From the NCBI GenBank assembly GCA_002358575.1, contig DEPD01000029.1:1-12424 (forward strand): a stretch of 12,424 nt of DNA, written 5' to 3'. The notes below the pieces were generated by a model. That model was given only the letters and a program-made list of their open reading frames with translations. It did not search any database and was not told the origin of the DNA. A program made the translations under genes and the position numbers. Shown piece after piece: positions 5,919 through 12,424 of the stretch. Position 1 is the stretch's first letter. Each line of letters begins with the position of its first letter. The stretch is from Lachnospiraceae bacterium UBA3401. Its GTDB lineage: Bacteria; Bacillota; Clostridia; Lachnospirales; Lachnospiraceae.

Positions 5919-6944
5919 ATGAAGTGCGGAAAACTGACACAGAGTATATATGATCGTTCCGTCAGAAAAATAATGAAATCAAATGGCGCAGATCTGAGGG
6001 CAGACTGCGCCGTTTTGGCAGGGAATGCTGTTTGTGATGGTATCTTGTCAGGGCAGGCACTCGCGTTCGGAACGGACAAGAGGACTGCGGCGCGGGCGTA
6101 TCTTGCGGCAGTCAATCATGTGATTGCCTGCTGTGCGAACCGTGCGGTGTTGGGATTGTTCGACACAAGTGCAACTATGACGCTTATGATTCCAGAGCGA
6201 ATGCGGGAGATTAAAGTTCGCATGATGATGGAGGCGGTAGCTTTACAGGCGGAGGAGACAGGGATTCCGATTCTAAGCTGCAATGTTCAGGTGCTTCCAG
6301 CGGTTACACAGGTGGCAGTATCTTGTGTGATTAGTGCCGGATTAGAGAAGCGTTCGGAGGGAAATGTTGTCTCCATGAAAAAAAAGACTCTGATAGAAGA
6401 AGACATTGTGATGACAAAGTGGCTGGGACTTGAGGGGACAGCGATTATGGCAGCAGAAAGTCGTGATAAACTTTGTGCGCGCTATCCGTCTGATCTGGTG
6501 GATACAGCAGCGGACTTTTACAGATATCTGTCTATAGCGCCGGAGGCTGCAACCGCCGTGAAGTCCGGCGCAGATTATCTGCTGACATTGCGGGAGGGCG
6601 GTGTATTTGGTGGTCTCTGGCAATTGGCAGCGGAGAATGGCGTTGGACTGGTCGCAGACTTAAAACGCATACCTGTGAGACAGGAAACCATAGAGGTATG
6701 TGAGTATTTTGATTTAAATCCATATGAGCTGCTGGCAGGCGGTAGTTTACTTGTCTTGGCAGCTAATGGCGGGGAGCTGGTGCGCGCATTGGAAAACGCA
6801 GGTGTGCCAGCAGCAGTGATTGGGCGCACCACACAGGGAAATGATCGCGTGATACGTCACGGGGAGGAGTCAAGGTTTCTGGAACCGGCAAATGGGGACG
6901 AGATTTTCCGGTACTATGCGCAGGCGGAGACTTCCTGCATTTAA
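5919..6944 (+). CDS. AIR synthase-related protein (PurM/HypE superfamily, C-terminal domain recognisable)
   Basis: 341 residues, no signal peptide. The second half matches the PurM/HypE/ThiL/SelD C-terminal domain: REGGVFGGLWQLAAENGVG (225-243), IPVRQETIEVCEYFDLNPYELLAGGSLLV (251-279), GVPAAVIGRTTQGNDRV (295-311) and FLEPANGDEIFRYY (320-333). The first half is the usual position of the ATP-binding domain, but I do not see the glycine-rich, Asp-containing loop of PurM or HypE, and it has many cysteines (C3, C30, C39, C71, C72, C121, C136). It does not end in the HypE PRIC tail; Cys340 is second to last. No pur, hyp, thi or sel gene is nearby, so it should not be called HypE or PurM. GGAAAGG (5904-5910) supports ATG 5919. 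It follows vanW after 37 bases and probably shares that transcript. Confidence 0.82.
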   Translation: MKCGKLTQSIYDRSVRKIMKSNGADLRADCAVLAGNAVCDGILSGQALAFGTDKRTAARAYLAAVNHVIACCANRAVLGLFDTSATMTLMIPERMREIKVRMMMEAVALQAEETGIPILSCNVQVLPAVTQVAVSCVISAGLEKRSEGNVVSMKKKTLIEEDIVMTKWLGLEGTAIMAAESRDKLCARYPSDLVDTAADFYRYLSIAPEAATAVKSGADYLLTLREGGVFGGLWQLAAENGVGLVADLKRIPVRQETIEVCEYFDLNPYELLAGGSLLVLAANGGELVRALENAGVPAAVIGRTTQGNDRVIRHGEESRFLEPANGDEIFRYYAQAETSCI

Positions 6945-6956
6945 ACAACTGTTTAA
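6941..6956. promoter_or_regulatory. Palindrome before the Lrp gene, candidate operator
   Basis: TTAAACA, AC, TGTTTAA forms a perfect 7-base-arm palindrome with a 2-base centre, overlapping the stop codon of the preceding gene and 28 bases before the Lrp start. AT-rich dyads of this size are typical of autoregulated Lrp/AsnC operators, so self-control is a reasonable guess. There is no T-run after it, so it is not a terminator. Confidence 0.4.
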
Positions 6957-6984
6957 GAATAAATGAAGCAATGGAGGAAAAAAC

Positions 6985-7467
6985 ATGAGAGAACAAATTT
7001 TATCGATCATAGAAAAAAATAGTAGGATTGATCTGCATGAACTCGCAGTGATATTGGGCATGGAGGAAGCAGATGTTGTCAATGAGATGGAGCAGATGGA
7101 AAAAGAGGGAATTATCTGCGGATATCATACCCTGATTGACTGGGAAAAGACCTCGGTGGAGAAGGTGAATGCGTTGATAGAAGTGCGTGTGACTCCACAG
7201 CGCGGAAAAGGCTTTGACAGCATTGCAGAGCGCATCTATAAATATCCAGAGGTACATGCAGTGTATCTGATTTCAGGAGGGTATGATTTGCTTGTAAGCC
7301 TGGAGGGAAAGACGCTCAAGGAAGTTTCAAATTTTGTGTCGGATAAACTTTCTACTTTGGAGACTGTCATCAGCACAGCGACACATTTTATTTTGAAAAA
7401 GTATAAGGACCACGGAACAGTTTTGGACAGAAAACAGTCTGATGAAAGGATGCAGGTGACACCATGA
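6985..7467 (+). CDS. Lrp/AsnC-family transcriptional regulator
   Basis: 160 residues, the normal size of the family. Residues 1-60 form the winged helix-turn-helix (REQILSIIEKNSRIDLHELAVILGMEEADVVNEMEQMEKEGIICGYHTLIDWEK is the expected order of helices and wing), here with short N-terminus. Residues about 63-140 form the RAM/AsnC ligand domain: VNALIEVRVTPQRGKGFDSIAERI, VHAVYLISGGYDLLVSLEG, and a final TATHFILKKYKDHG strand. Such proteins sense amino acids and usually assemble as octamers. The ATG at 6985 follows GGAGG (6972-6976). It overlaps the aminotransferase gene by 4 bases (ATGA at 7464), so the two are translationally coupled and the regulator probably controls this amino-acid enzyme and itself. 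The effector is not readable from sequence. Confidence 0.93.
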   Translation: MREQILSIIEKNSRIDLHELAVILGMEEADVVNEMEQMEKEGIICGYHTLIDWEKTSVEKVNALIEVRVTPQRGKGFDSIAERIYKYPEVHAVYLISGGYDLLVSLEGKTLKEVSNFVSDKLSTLETVISTATHFILKKYKDHGTVLDRKQSDERMQVTP

Positions 7468-8627
7468 GAAATCCGTTATCAAAAACGATTGTAGAGATAA
7501 AACCTTCGGGAATCCGCAAATATTTTGATATTGTGAGCGAGATGAATGATCCAGATGTCATTTCGCTCGGTGTGGGAGAGCCGGATTTTGAGACGCCGTG
7601 GCATATTCGGGACGAAGGAATTTATTCCTTGGAGAAAGGACGCACATTTTATACGGCAAATGCGGGACTTTTGGAGCTGCGCGAGGAAATTAACCGTTAT
7701 TTAAATCGCCGCTTTTCTTTAAATTATGATCCGAAGGATGGGATTTTAGTGACAGTTGGCGGATCAGAAGCAATTGACATTGCGCTGCGTGCGATGGTGG
7801 ACCCAGGCGATGAGGTAATTATTCCACAGCCAAGTTATGTATCTTATGAGCCATGCGCAATTTTGGCAGGAGCGAAACCTGTGATTATTGAACTGAAAAA
7901 TGAAAATCAGTTTCGCTTGACAGCAACGGAGCTTGAGGCGGCGGTCACAGACAAGACCAAAGTGTTAATTTTGCCGTTTCCAAATAATCCAACTGGTGCA
8001 ATTATGGAGCGAAACGATTTGGAAGAGATTGCAAAGGTGATTGAAAAACATGATCTTTTTGTGCTTTCTGATGAGATTTATTCGGAGCTTTGCTACACAG
8101 AAAAGTATGTTTCTATCGCGAATATTCCGGGGATGTGGGAGCGGACAATTCTCATCAATGGATTTTCTAAATCTTATGCAATGACAGGCTGGAGACTTGG
8201 CTATGCATGTGGCCCAAAACAGATTATCGAACAGATGTACAAGATTCATCAGTTTTGCATTATGTGTGCGCCGACCACCTCACAGTACGCGGCGATTGAC
8301 GCGCTAAAAAACGGTGACGCGGATGTGCAGATGATGCGCGAATCCTACAATCAGCGGCGGCGTTATCTGGTCAATGCTTTTCGCGAGATGGGCTTGGAAT
8401 GCTTTGAGCCGTTTGGTGCGTTTTACATATTTCCATGTGTGAAACAGTTTGGTATGACGAGTGATGAATTTGCGTCACGGCTTTTGCATGAGGAGAAGCT
8501 TGCTGTTGTGCCTGGAAATGCATTTGGTGATAGCGGTGAGGGATTTTTGCGTATTTCTTATGCATATTCGCTTGAAAAGCTCAAGATAGCAATTGGACGA
8601 TTAAGACATTTTGTAGAGCGATTATAA
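7464..8627 (+). CDS. PLP-dependent class I/II aminotransferase
   Basis: 387 residues, complete fold type I aminotransferase. Visible active-site elements are GVGEPDFETP (36-45), Asn175 in PFPNNPTGA, Asp203 and Tyr206 in LSDEIYSEL, the PLP-forming Lys236 in GFSKSYAMTGWRLG with Arg244 for the phosphate, and Arg363 in FLRISYA for the substrate alpha-carboxylate. It belongs to the aspartate aminotransferase-like subgroup (AATase I gamma / PatA-like); sequence alone does not decide between aspartate, aromatic or branched-chain substrates. The overlap with the Lrp-type regulator suggests amino-acid responsive expression. The next gene, trmL, follows after 18 bases, so all three form one operon. Confidence 0.93.
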   Translation: MRNPLSKTIVEIKPSGIRKYFDIVSEMNDPDVISLGVGEPDFETPWHIRDEGIYSLEKGRTFYTANAGLLELREEINRYLNRRFSLNYDPKDGILVTVGGSEAIDIALRAMVDPGDEVIIPQPSYVSYEPCAILAGAKPVIIELKNENQFRLTATELEAAVTDKTKVLILPFPNNPTGAIMERNDLEEIAKVIEKHDLFVLSDEIYSELCYTEKYVSIANIPGMWERTILINGFSKSYAMTGWRLGYACGPKQIIEQMYKIHQFCIMCAPTTSQYAAIDALKNGDADVQMMRESYNQRRRYLVNAFREMGLECFEPFGAFYIFPCVKQFGMTSDEFASRLLHEEKLAVVPGNAFGDSGEGFLRISYAYSLEKLKIAIGRLRHFVERL

Positions 8628-8645
8628 AAATGAGCAGGTGAGAGC

Positions 8646-9191
8646 ATGAACATTGTACTCTATCAGCCGGAGATTCCGGCGAATACTGGAAATATTGGAC
8701 GCACTTGCGTTGCTACTGGATCTGTGCTGCATCTGATTGAACCGCTGGGTTTTCGCTTGACAGGAAAGGAATTGCGCAGAGCGGGCATGGATTACTGGGA
8801 GCATCTTGATGTGCGACGGTATATGAACTTCACAGAGTTTGTGGAGAAAAACTTTACAGATCAACCAGATGCAAAACTTTGGATGGCGACAACTAAGGCG
8901 AGAAAGGTCTACACACAAGCAACGTTTGGCGAGCGTGATTATATTATGTTTGGAAAGGAGAGCGCGGGGATACCAGAGGAGATTTTAGTGGATTATGAAC
9001 AAACATGTATTCGCATTCCCATGCTAGATACAATTAGAAGCCTCAATCTATCCAACAGTGTTAGTATTGTGCTCTATGAAGCGTTACGGCAGCAAGGTTT
9101 TGCTGGAATGCAGAAAGAGGGAGCGCTTCATCATATGGACTGGCGGTTACAATCTACGGGTCAGGAATGCGCTGAACTGCGCATTCCGTGA
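8646..9191 (+). CDS. trmL: tRNA (cytidine(34)-2'-O)-methyltransferase TrmL, with unusual C-terminus
   Basis: A SPOUT methyltransferase that 2'-O-methylates the wobble base of tRNA-Leu using SAM. The start MNIVLYQPEIPANTGNIGRTC (1-21) holds the motif 1 Asn and Arg; FGKESAGIP (102-110) is motif 2; IRIPMLDTIRSLNLSNSVSIVLYEALRQ (122-149) is motif 3 and the SAM-binding trefoil knot. The family is usually about 155-170 residues; this protein has 181. The last residues (about 171-181, TGQECAELRIP) are encoded by the first hairpin of the repeat element at 9161-9293, so the normal end was probably near HHMDWR (162-167) and was replaced by read-in to the element. Catalytic parts are upstream and intact, so activity is expected. 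It is the last gene of the Lrp-aminotransferase operon. Confidence 0.93.
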   Translation: MNIVLYQPEIPANTGNIGRTCVATGSVLHLIEPLGFRLTGKELRRAGMDYWEHLDVRRYMNFTEFVEKNFTDQPDAKLWMATTKARKVYTQATFGERDYIMFGKESAGIPEEILVDYEQTCIRIPMLDTIRSLNLSNSVSIVLYEALRQQGFAGMQKEGALHHMDWRLQSTGQECAELRIP

Positions 9192-9293
9192 GAACATGAT
9201 TCAAGAATGAAGGGCGATTTTTGCGAAGCAAAATTTTAAATATCGCCCCGAGTCGTTACTATGAGCGGCTTTCATGCCGTGAATAGTAACGAC
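9161..9293 (+). repeat. Three-hairpin repeat element, copy B
   Basis: Hairpin 1 is GGAATGCGC (9164-9172) / GCGCATTCC (9179-9187), perfect 9 bp. Hairpin 2 is GGGCGAT (9212-9218) / ATCGCCC (9242-9248) with inner TTTTGC-GAA-GCAAAA. Hairpin 3 is GTCGTTACTAT (9252-9262) / ATAGTAACGAC (9283-9293) with inner CGGC/GCCG. None is followed by a T-run. The order and the TCAG, TCCGT and TGAA words match copy A at 4126-4249. The first hairpin includes the trmL stop codon region. The rest of the 280-base gap after trmL holds the promoter and leader ORF listed separately. Confidence 0.6.
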
Positions 9294-9314
9294 TGGCGAG
9301 ATACACAATAAGAT

Positions 9315-9343
9315 TTGACAAAAACAGCGTGCCGTCATATAAT
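9315..9343 (+). promoter_or_regulatory. Perfect-consensus sigma-A promoter of the transglutaminase gene
   Basis: TTGACA (9315-9320), exactly 17 bases, TATAAT (9338-9343). Transcription should begin near 9350, giving about 120 bases of leader before the transglutaminase start. The consensus match implies strong constitutive initiation, so any control would act after initiation or through a repressor. Confidence 0.85.
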
Positions 9344-9386
9344 AAGAGCAGATACAATAACAGGGAAGTTATGGAGGATGGAGCTC

Positions 9387-9470
9387 ATGGGGGAGTATAA
9401 GATTCAAATAAGCAGCTGTTTGGCGCTTGTCACTTTGCGGGGGCCAAACAGTTATCGAGGAGGTAACTGA
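9387..9470 (+). CDS. Candidate 27-residue leader peptide ahead of the transglutaminase gene
   Basis: ATG 9387 follows GGAGG (9373-9377) by 9 bases and opens a 27-codon frame ending in TGA at 9468-9470, one base before the ATG of the next gene. The peptide starts MGEYKIQISSCLALVTLRG and ends NSYRGGN; it has one cysteine and no clear membrane segment. The ribosome site of the downstream gene (GAGGAGGT, 9457-9464) is inside this ORF, and so is the hairpin at 9416-9451, so translation of the leader would open or block the site. I do not recognise the peptide. It could be a coupling leader, a short secreted or signalling peptide, or chance. Confidence 0.45.
   Translation: MGEYKIQISSCLALVTLRGPNSYRGGN
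9416..9451 (+). promoter_or_regulatory. Nine-bp hairpin inside the leader ORF
   Basis: CTGTTTGGC (9416-9424) pairs perfectly with GCCAAACAG (9443-9451) across an 18-base loop. It ends 5 bases before the GAGGAGGT ribosome site of the transglutaminase gene. It is not followed by a T-run, so an effect on translation is more likely than termination. Confidence 0.6.
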
Positions 9471-9471
9471 T

Positions 9472-11085
9472 ATGCGTATAGTAGAGAAGGTACTGTACGG
9501 ATTTGGTGGCTTATTGGCGCTTATGCTCCTTTTTATTGCGATATGCCACTACAATCCAGAACTGGCGGTCAAGATTGGCGCCGATTTAAAAGCAAATGCG
9601 GGGGAAGCGAATCCAGAGTATACTATGGATTTTCAGACGGTAAATACGACAGTGACACATGGAGTGCTCCCAGCAGCAGAAAAGACATTGACAAACAACA
9701 CTATACCAGTAGGCACAGTGCGGACAGCAGACGATGAGGACACTGATGCGGATGCTGAGAGCAAACTAAAGATTCCTAGTAAAGTTGCAGGGCTGAACGG
9801 TTATATTCCTGTCAAGGCGACAGGAAAGGAGATTACCCAGAACAAGGCAGATGAGATTGCAAAGGAACTTGGAAAAGGGGAAACCGGAAGCAATCTGACG
9901 TTCGATACGGAAATGTATCCGTATTATGGCATTATTAATGAGACGCAGAAAGCAGTTTACCGGCAAATTTATGCTAATGCAGAAGCACAGAACAAACATT
10001 TTGCGCCGGTGGAGGACATTACAGCAAACGATTTGAAAAATGCATTTACCTCTGTGGTAAATGACCATCCAGAATTATTTTGGGTAGATACAGCGTACAA
10101 GTATCAGTATACGCCAAAGGGAAGTGTGGCAGACATAACCCTTGTGTTTAATGTGACGGCGAATGATCTGGACGCGTCGAAAATTGAGTTTGAGGCAGCG
10201 GCAAAGAAAATTACGGATGAGACATACGGGAGCTATTCAGATTACGACAAAGAAAAAATTGTGCATGACACATTGATTCGCGGGGTAAAATATGATAGGA
10301 ATGCACCGATGAATCAGAGTGCTTACAGTGCACTTGTATATGGAAGAACAGTGTGCGCCGGCTATGCGAGAGCGTTTCAATATTTGTTGCATCAGCTAGA
10401 TATCCCATGCTATTATGTGACAGGATTTGCCGGTGAGAATCATGCATGGAATATTGTGAAACTCAGCGATGGCTATTACAATGTGGACAGCACGTGGGAT
10501 GATACCAATCCGAACACTTACGATTATTTTAACTGTTCCGATGCAGACTACGCGTCAGATCATGTGAGAAAGGATTTGTCGATTTATCTTCCGCCATGCA
10601 ATGGCAACCGTTACAGCGGACTTGAGGTAAACCCATCAGAGACGCCGCCCACGGACACAACAAAACCAGGGACGACTACAAGACCCTCCACAAACACAAC
10701 AACAAAACCCTCGACAACACCGTCTGAAAGTACTGGCAGCAGCACGTCAAATCCGACTACTGCAACTAACACAGATTCGATTACTGTGATTACGGTACGA
10801 GGCGGCGGTGATGCGCATTATATAGACGATATTGGAGATTACTTTAATGAGTGCTTTGCGGCAATGATTAACAATGACAACGAAGTGATAACATTTGACC
10901 TGATTATTACAGACAAAAAACTCTGGAATAGTATTTATAAAGCGTATGATAAAGGTGACTGCCAGGAGGGATATATTGACCGTTATCTGGTAGAAAAGCA
11001 TAAAAATGCGTGCAGCATGTATGTGGAAGCCGTGCCGAGAACAGACGGAAGCTATTTGCTGCGGCATCGCGGAGTGATTAATTAA
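9472..11085 (+). CDS. Exported transglutaminase-like cysteine protein with Thr/Pro linker and C-terminal domain of unknown type
   Basis: 537 residues from ATG 9472, supported by GAGGAGGT 7 bases upstream; the frame is open back to 9427 but without a suitable start. The N-terminus has a membrane segment (about 8-26) without an obvious cleavage site, so it is probably membrane anchored with the body outside. A low-complexity acidic stretch lies near 86-98. The transglutaminase-like fold spans about 250-365, with the full triad: Cys295 in GRTVCAGYARAF, His324 in GENHAWNIV, Asp339 in YYNVDSTWDD. Residues about 388-436 are a Thr/Pro/Ser-rich wall-spanning linker. A compact C-terminal domain (about 437-537, ITVITVRGGGDAHYI, ITFDLIITDKKLWN) is not recognised. 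Members of this group act on peptides or proteins at the surface as proteases or cross-linkers; the direction of the reaction is unknown here. No LPxTG sorting signal is present. Confidence 0.88.
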   Translation: MRIVEKVLYGFGGLLALMLLFIAICHYNPELAVKIGADLKANAGEANPEYTMDFQTVNTTVTHGVLPAAEKTLTNNTIPVGTVRTADDEDTDADAESKLKIPSKVAGLNGYIPVKATGKEITQNKADEIAKELGKGETGSNLTFDTEMYPYYGIINETQKAVYRQIYANAEAQNKHFAPVEDITANDLKNAFTSVVNDHPELFWVDTAYKYQYTPKGSVADITLVFNVTANDLDASKIEFEAAAKKITDETYGSYSDYDKEKIVHDTLIRGVKYDRNAPMNQSAYSALVYGRTVCAGYARAFQYLLHQLDIPCYYVTGFAGENHAWNIVKLSDGYYNVDSTWDDTNPNTYDYFNCSDADYASDHVRKDLSIYLPPCNGNRYSGLEVNPSETPPTDTTKPGTTTRPSTNTTTKPSTTPSESTGSSTSNPTTATNTDSITVITVRGGGDAHYIDDIGDYFNECFAAMINNDNEVITFDLIITDKKLWNSIYKAYDKGDCQEGYIDRYLVEKHKNACSMYVEAVPRTDGSYLLRHRGVIN

Positions 11086-11095
11086 TAAATAGGTG

Positions 11096-11139
11096 GTAGT
11101 AAAAAAGATGAGTGTATTGGCACTCATCTTTTTTACTAC
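11096..11139. terminator. Bidirectional intrinsic terminator
   Basis: A perfect inverted repeat with 19-base arms (11096-11114 and 11121-11139) around the loop TATTGG. The stem core GATGAGTG/CACTCATC is flanked by A6 on the left and T6 on the right, so each strand reads stem then T-run. It ends the transglutaminase transcript on the plus strand and the chemotaxis gene on the minus strand. The stop codon of the latter (11136-11138) lies within the right arm. Confidence 0.9.
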
Positions 11140-12403
11140 TGTTTTAACAGTTCGTTCATATGGTCAACCATCTCATTGATAGTGCCTGCTTGTGTGGCGA
11201 TTTGTGTGGTATCGTTCGCATTGCTCTCGGCCATTGCATTGATGGAATTGAATTGTTCATTTTCGTTCTGAATGCTCTCGGCAATATCCTGATTGATAGA
11301 GACGGTTCTTTTAATAACTTCCGCCTGTTTGTTGTGGGCATCGCCCATCGTTGTAACTGCGTTGGCAGATGTATTCAAAAGTTCTGTCATATCTAACATA
11401 CTCTGGATTACATTTGCTACAGATTGATTCTGTGTTTTTATTTTGGCAGCGTTTTCTTCCACCTGTGCTGAAATTTCCCTTACATTTTGGTTTACGCATT
11501 CAATGACTGATGCAACTACTTTTAAGGATTCCTGTGTGCTTTTTGCCAGATTACCAACTTCTGACGCCCACCACAGAGAAACCTCTGCCGGCTTCTCCCG
11601 CCCTTGAAGCTTCAATTGAAGCATTTAAGGATAACAGATTAATGGAGTAGGAGATATCGCTGATTAATTTTAAGGTCACACCGATTTCTTTGACGGCCTC
11701 AGATAGCCTTTGTGCTACGTCGGTTGTAACTTTCATGGATTCAGATACCTCGCTGTTGACAATGTGAAGGTTGTTCATCAGCTTTTTGCTTTCTGTGGAT
11801 TTATCCAGTAGATCCCTAGAAGAAGCGTTTACTTTGTTAACATTTTCTGCGACAACACTTTCCCATTCGCGCAGCTCATTGAGGTTGTCCATGCTCTCCT
11901 CTGTTTTTGTGCGAAGTATATTGTTGCTTTCCACCAACTGTTCACTGGTGGCTGCAAGCTGTTCAGCGGATGCGCTCTCATTTTCAGAAATGGAAGATAG
12001 TGCTGATCCGGCTGTGAAACAAGCGGTCTGACAATGACTGTATCTCGTCTAATACAGTTTTTAAATCCTCTTCTTTTTTTGCGATTATTTTAAATAATAG
12101 GGTAGTGCGGTAACTAATAAAGCAGCAGGCTGCAAGCAGCACAGTGTAGACAATTGCTGTAAAAATCCAACCGATTACGCTGTGGAGTTTTAGAAAGCCC
12201 GCTGGAAAGAGAATCATCATGATTGCATTGACAGCGACAGTGACAAGATAACTGGTCCGAATTAGCTTCTGTTCGTAAGGAATTGTAGGAAAATAAGTGA
12301 TGCAGATTGCGTAGGATATTTCTTCGAGGAGGTATGTCAAAAAACGTAGGCGTAGCGGGCTGCGGCGAGGCTTTTTGGCATGCATAATCGGAGAAATAGC
12401 CAA
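11136..12403 (-). pseudogene. Methyl-accepting chemotaxis protein broken by two frameshifts (5' end uncertain)
   Basis: Three minus-strand frames join into one protein. Piece 1 (12403 to 11984) holds two membrane helices (SYLVTVAVNAIMMILFPAGFL and VIGWIFTAIVYTVLLAACCFI) and a charged linker. Piece 2 is open from about 12019 to 11551 and carries FTAGSALSSISENESASAEQLAATSEQ, then the signalling tip with LLSLNASIEASRAGEAGRGFSVV. Piece 3 (to 11136) continues ASEVGNLAKSTQESL and the C-terminal coiled coil ending NELLKQ. Removing one base from AAA at 12017-12019 and one from CCC at 11567-11569 restores a continuous reading frame of about 421 codons. The start is unclear: TTG 12403 has no ribosome site, an in-frame TAA lies at 12419-12421, and no ligand-binding domain is visible, so the true 5' end may be lost or off the window. 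No HAMP domain is evident. Confidence 0.82.
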
Positions 12404-12424
12404 GTCAAGATGCGTCAGTTATTT

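Noticed and set aside
5919..6944. Hydrogenase maturation protein HypE or PurM
   Set aside because: C-terminal similarity is real, but the ATP-binding signature and the HypE terminal PRIC motif are missing and no partner genes are nearby.
9212..9248. Intrinsic terminator after trmL
   Set aside because: The GGGCGAT/ATCGCCC hairpin is not followed by a T-run on either strand; it fits better as part of the repeat element.
10747..11127. Antisense 126-codon ORF across the end of the transglutaminase gene
   Set aside because: It begins inside the terminator and runs opposite a coding sequence; composition is not protein-like.

Overview
The window looks like chromosomal DNA from a Gram-positive Clostridia member, most likely Lachnospiraceae. 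This is inferred from strong AGGAGG-type ribosome sites, near-consensus sigma-A promoters, the gene families present (TadA, VanW/YoaR-type exported protein, AIR-synthase-related protein, Lrp plus aminotransferase plus TrmL, exported transglutaminase) and moderately AT-rich sequence. No tRNA, rRNA, CRISPR array, transposase or phage gene is visible.

Layout. (1) 1-138: intergenic DNA with a long 17-base-arm inverted repeat. (2) 139-3368, plus strand: an alpha/beta hydrolase (lysophospholipase-like), tadA, a GT2 glycosyltransferase with two C-terminal membrane segments, and a DEDDh 3'-5' exonuclease. The last three are tightly packed and probably co-transcribed. (3) 3319-4071: a minus-strand membrane-anchored protein whose 3' end overlaps the exonuclease by 50 bases, divergent from a 36-residue single-pass membrane peptide. 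The two start codons are only about 33 bases apart and each gene's likely promoter lies inside the other gene. (4) 4072-6944: a structured leader, a VanW-family exported cell-wall protein and an AIR-synthase-related protein. (5) 6985-9191: an Lrp/AsnC regulator overlapping a class I aminotransferase by 4 bases, then trmL; a 16-base palindrome precedes the regulator. (6) 9192-11085: three hairpins, a consensus promoter, a 27-codon leader ORF and an exported transglutaminase-like protein. (7) 11096-11139: a perfect 19-base-arm bidirectional terminator. (8) 11136 to the right end, minus strand: a methyl-accepting chemotaxis protein broken by two single-base insertions.

How it fits together. Most genes are housekeeping (wobble tRNA modification by TadA and TrmL, nuclease, aminotransferase) or envelope related (GT2, VanW, transglutaminase, small membrane proteins). 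I see no clear new enzymatic system. The most distinctive non-coding signal is a three-hairpin element present twice (about 4126-4249 and 9161-9293), with matching architecture, short conserved linkers and base changes on both sides of the stems. One copy lies in the vanW leader; the other runs into the 3' end of trmL and appears to supply that protein's last residues. The other unusual item is the short leader ORF carrying a 9-bp hairpin in front of the transglutaminase gene.
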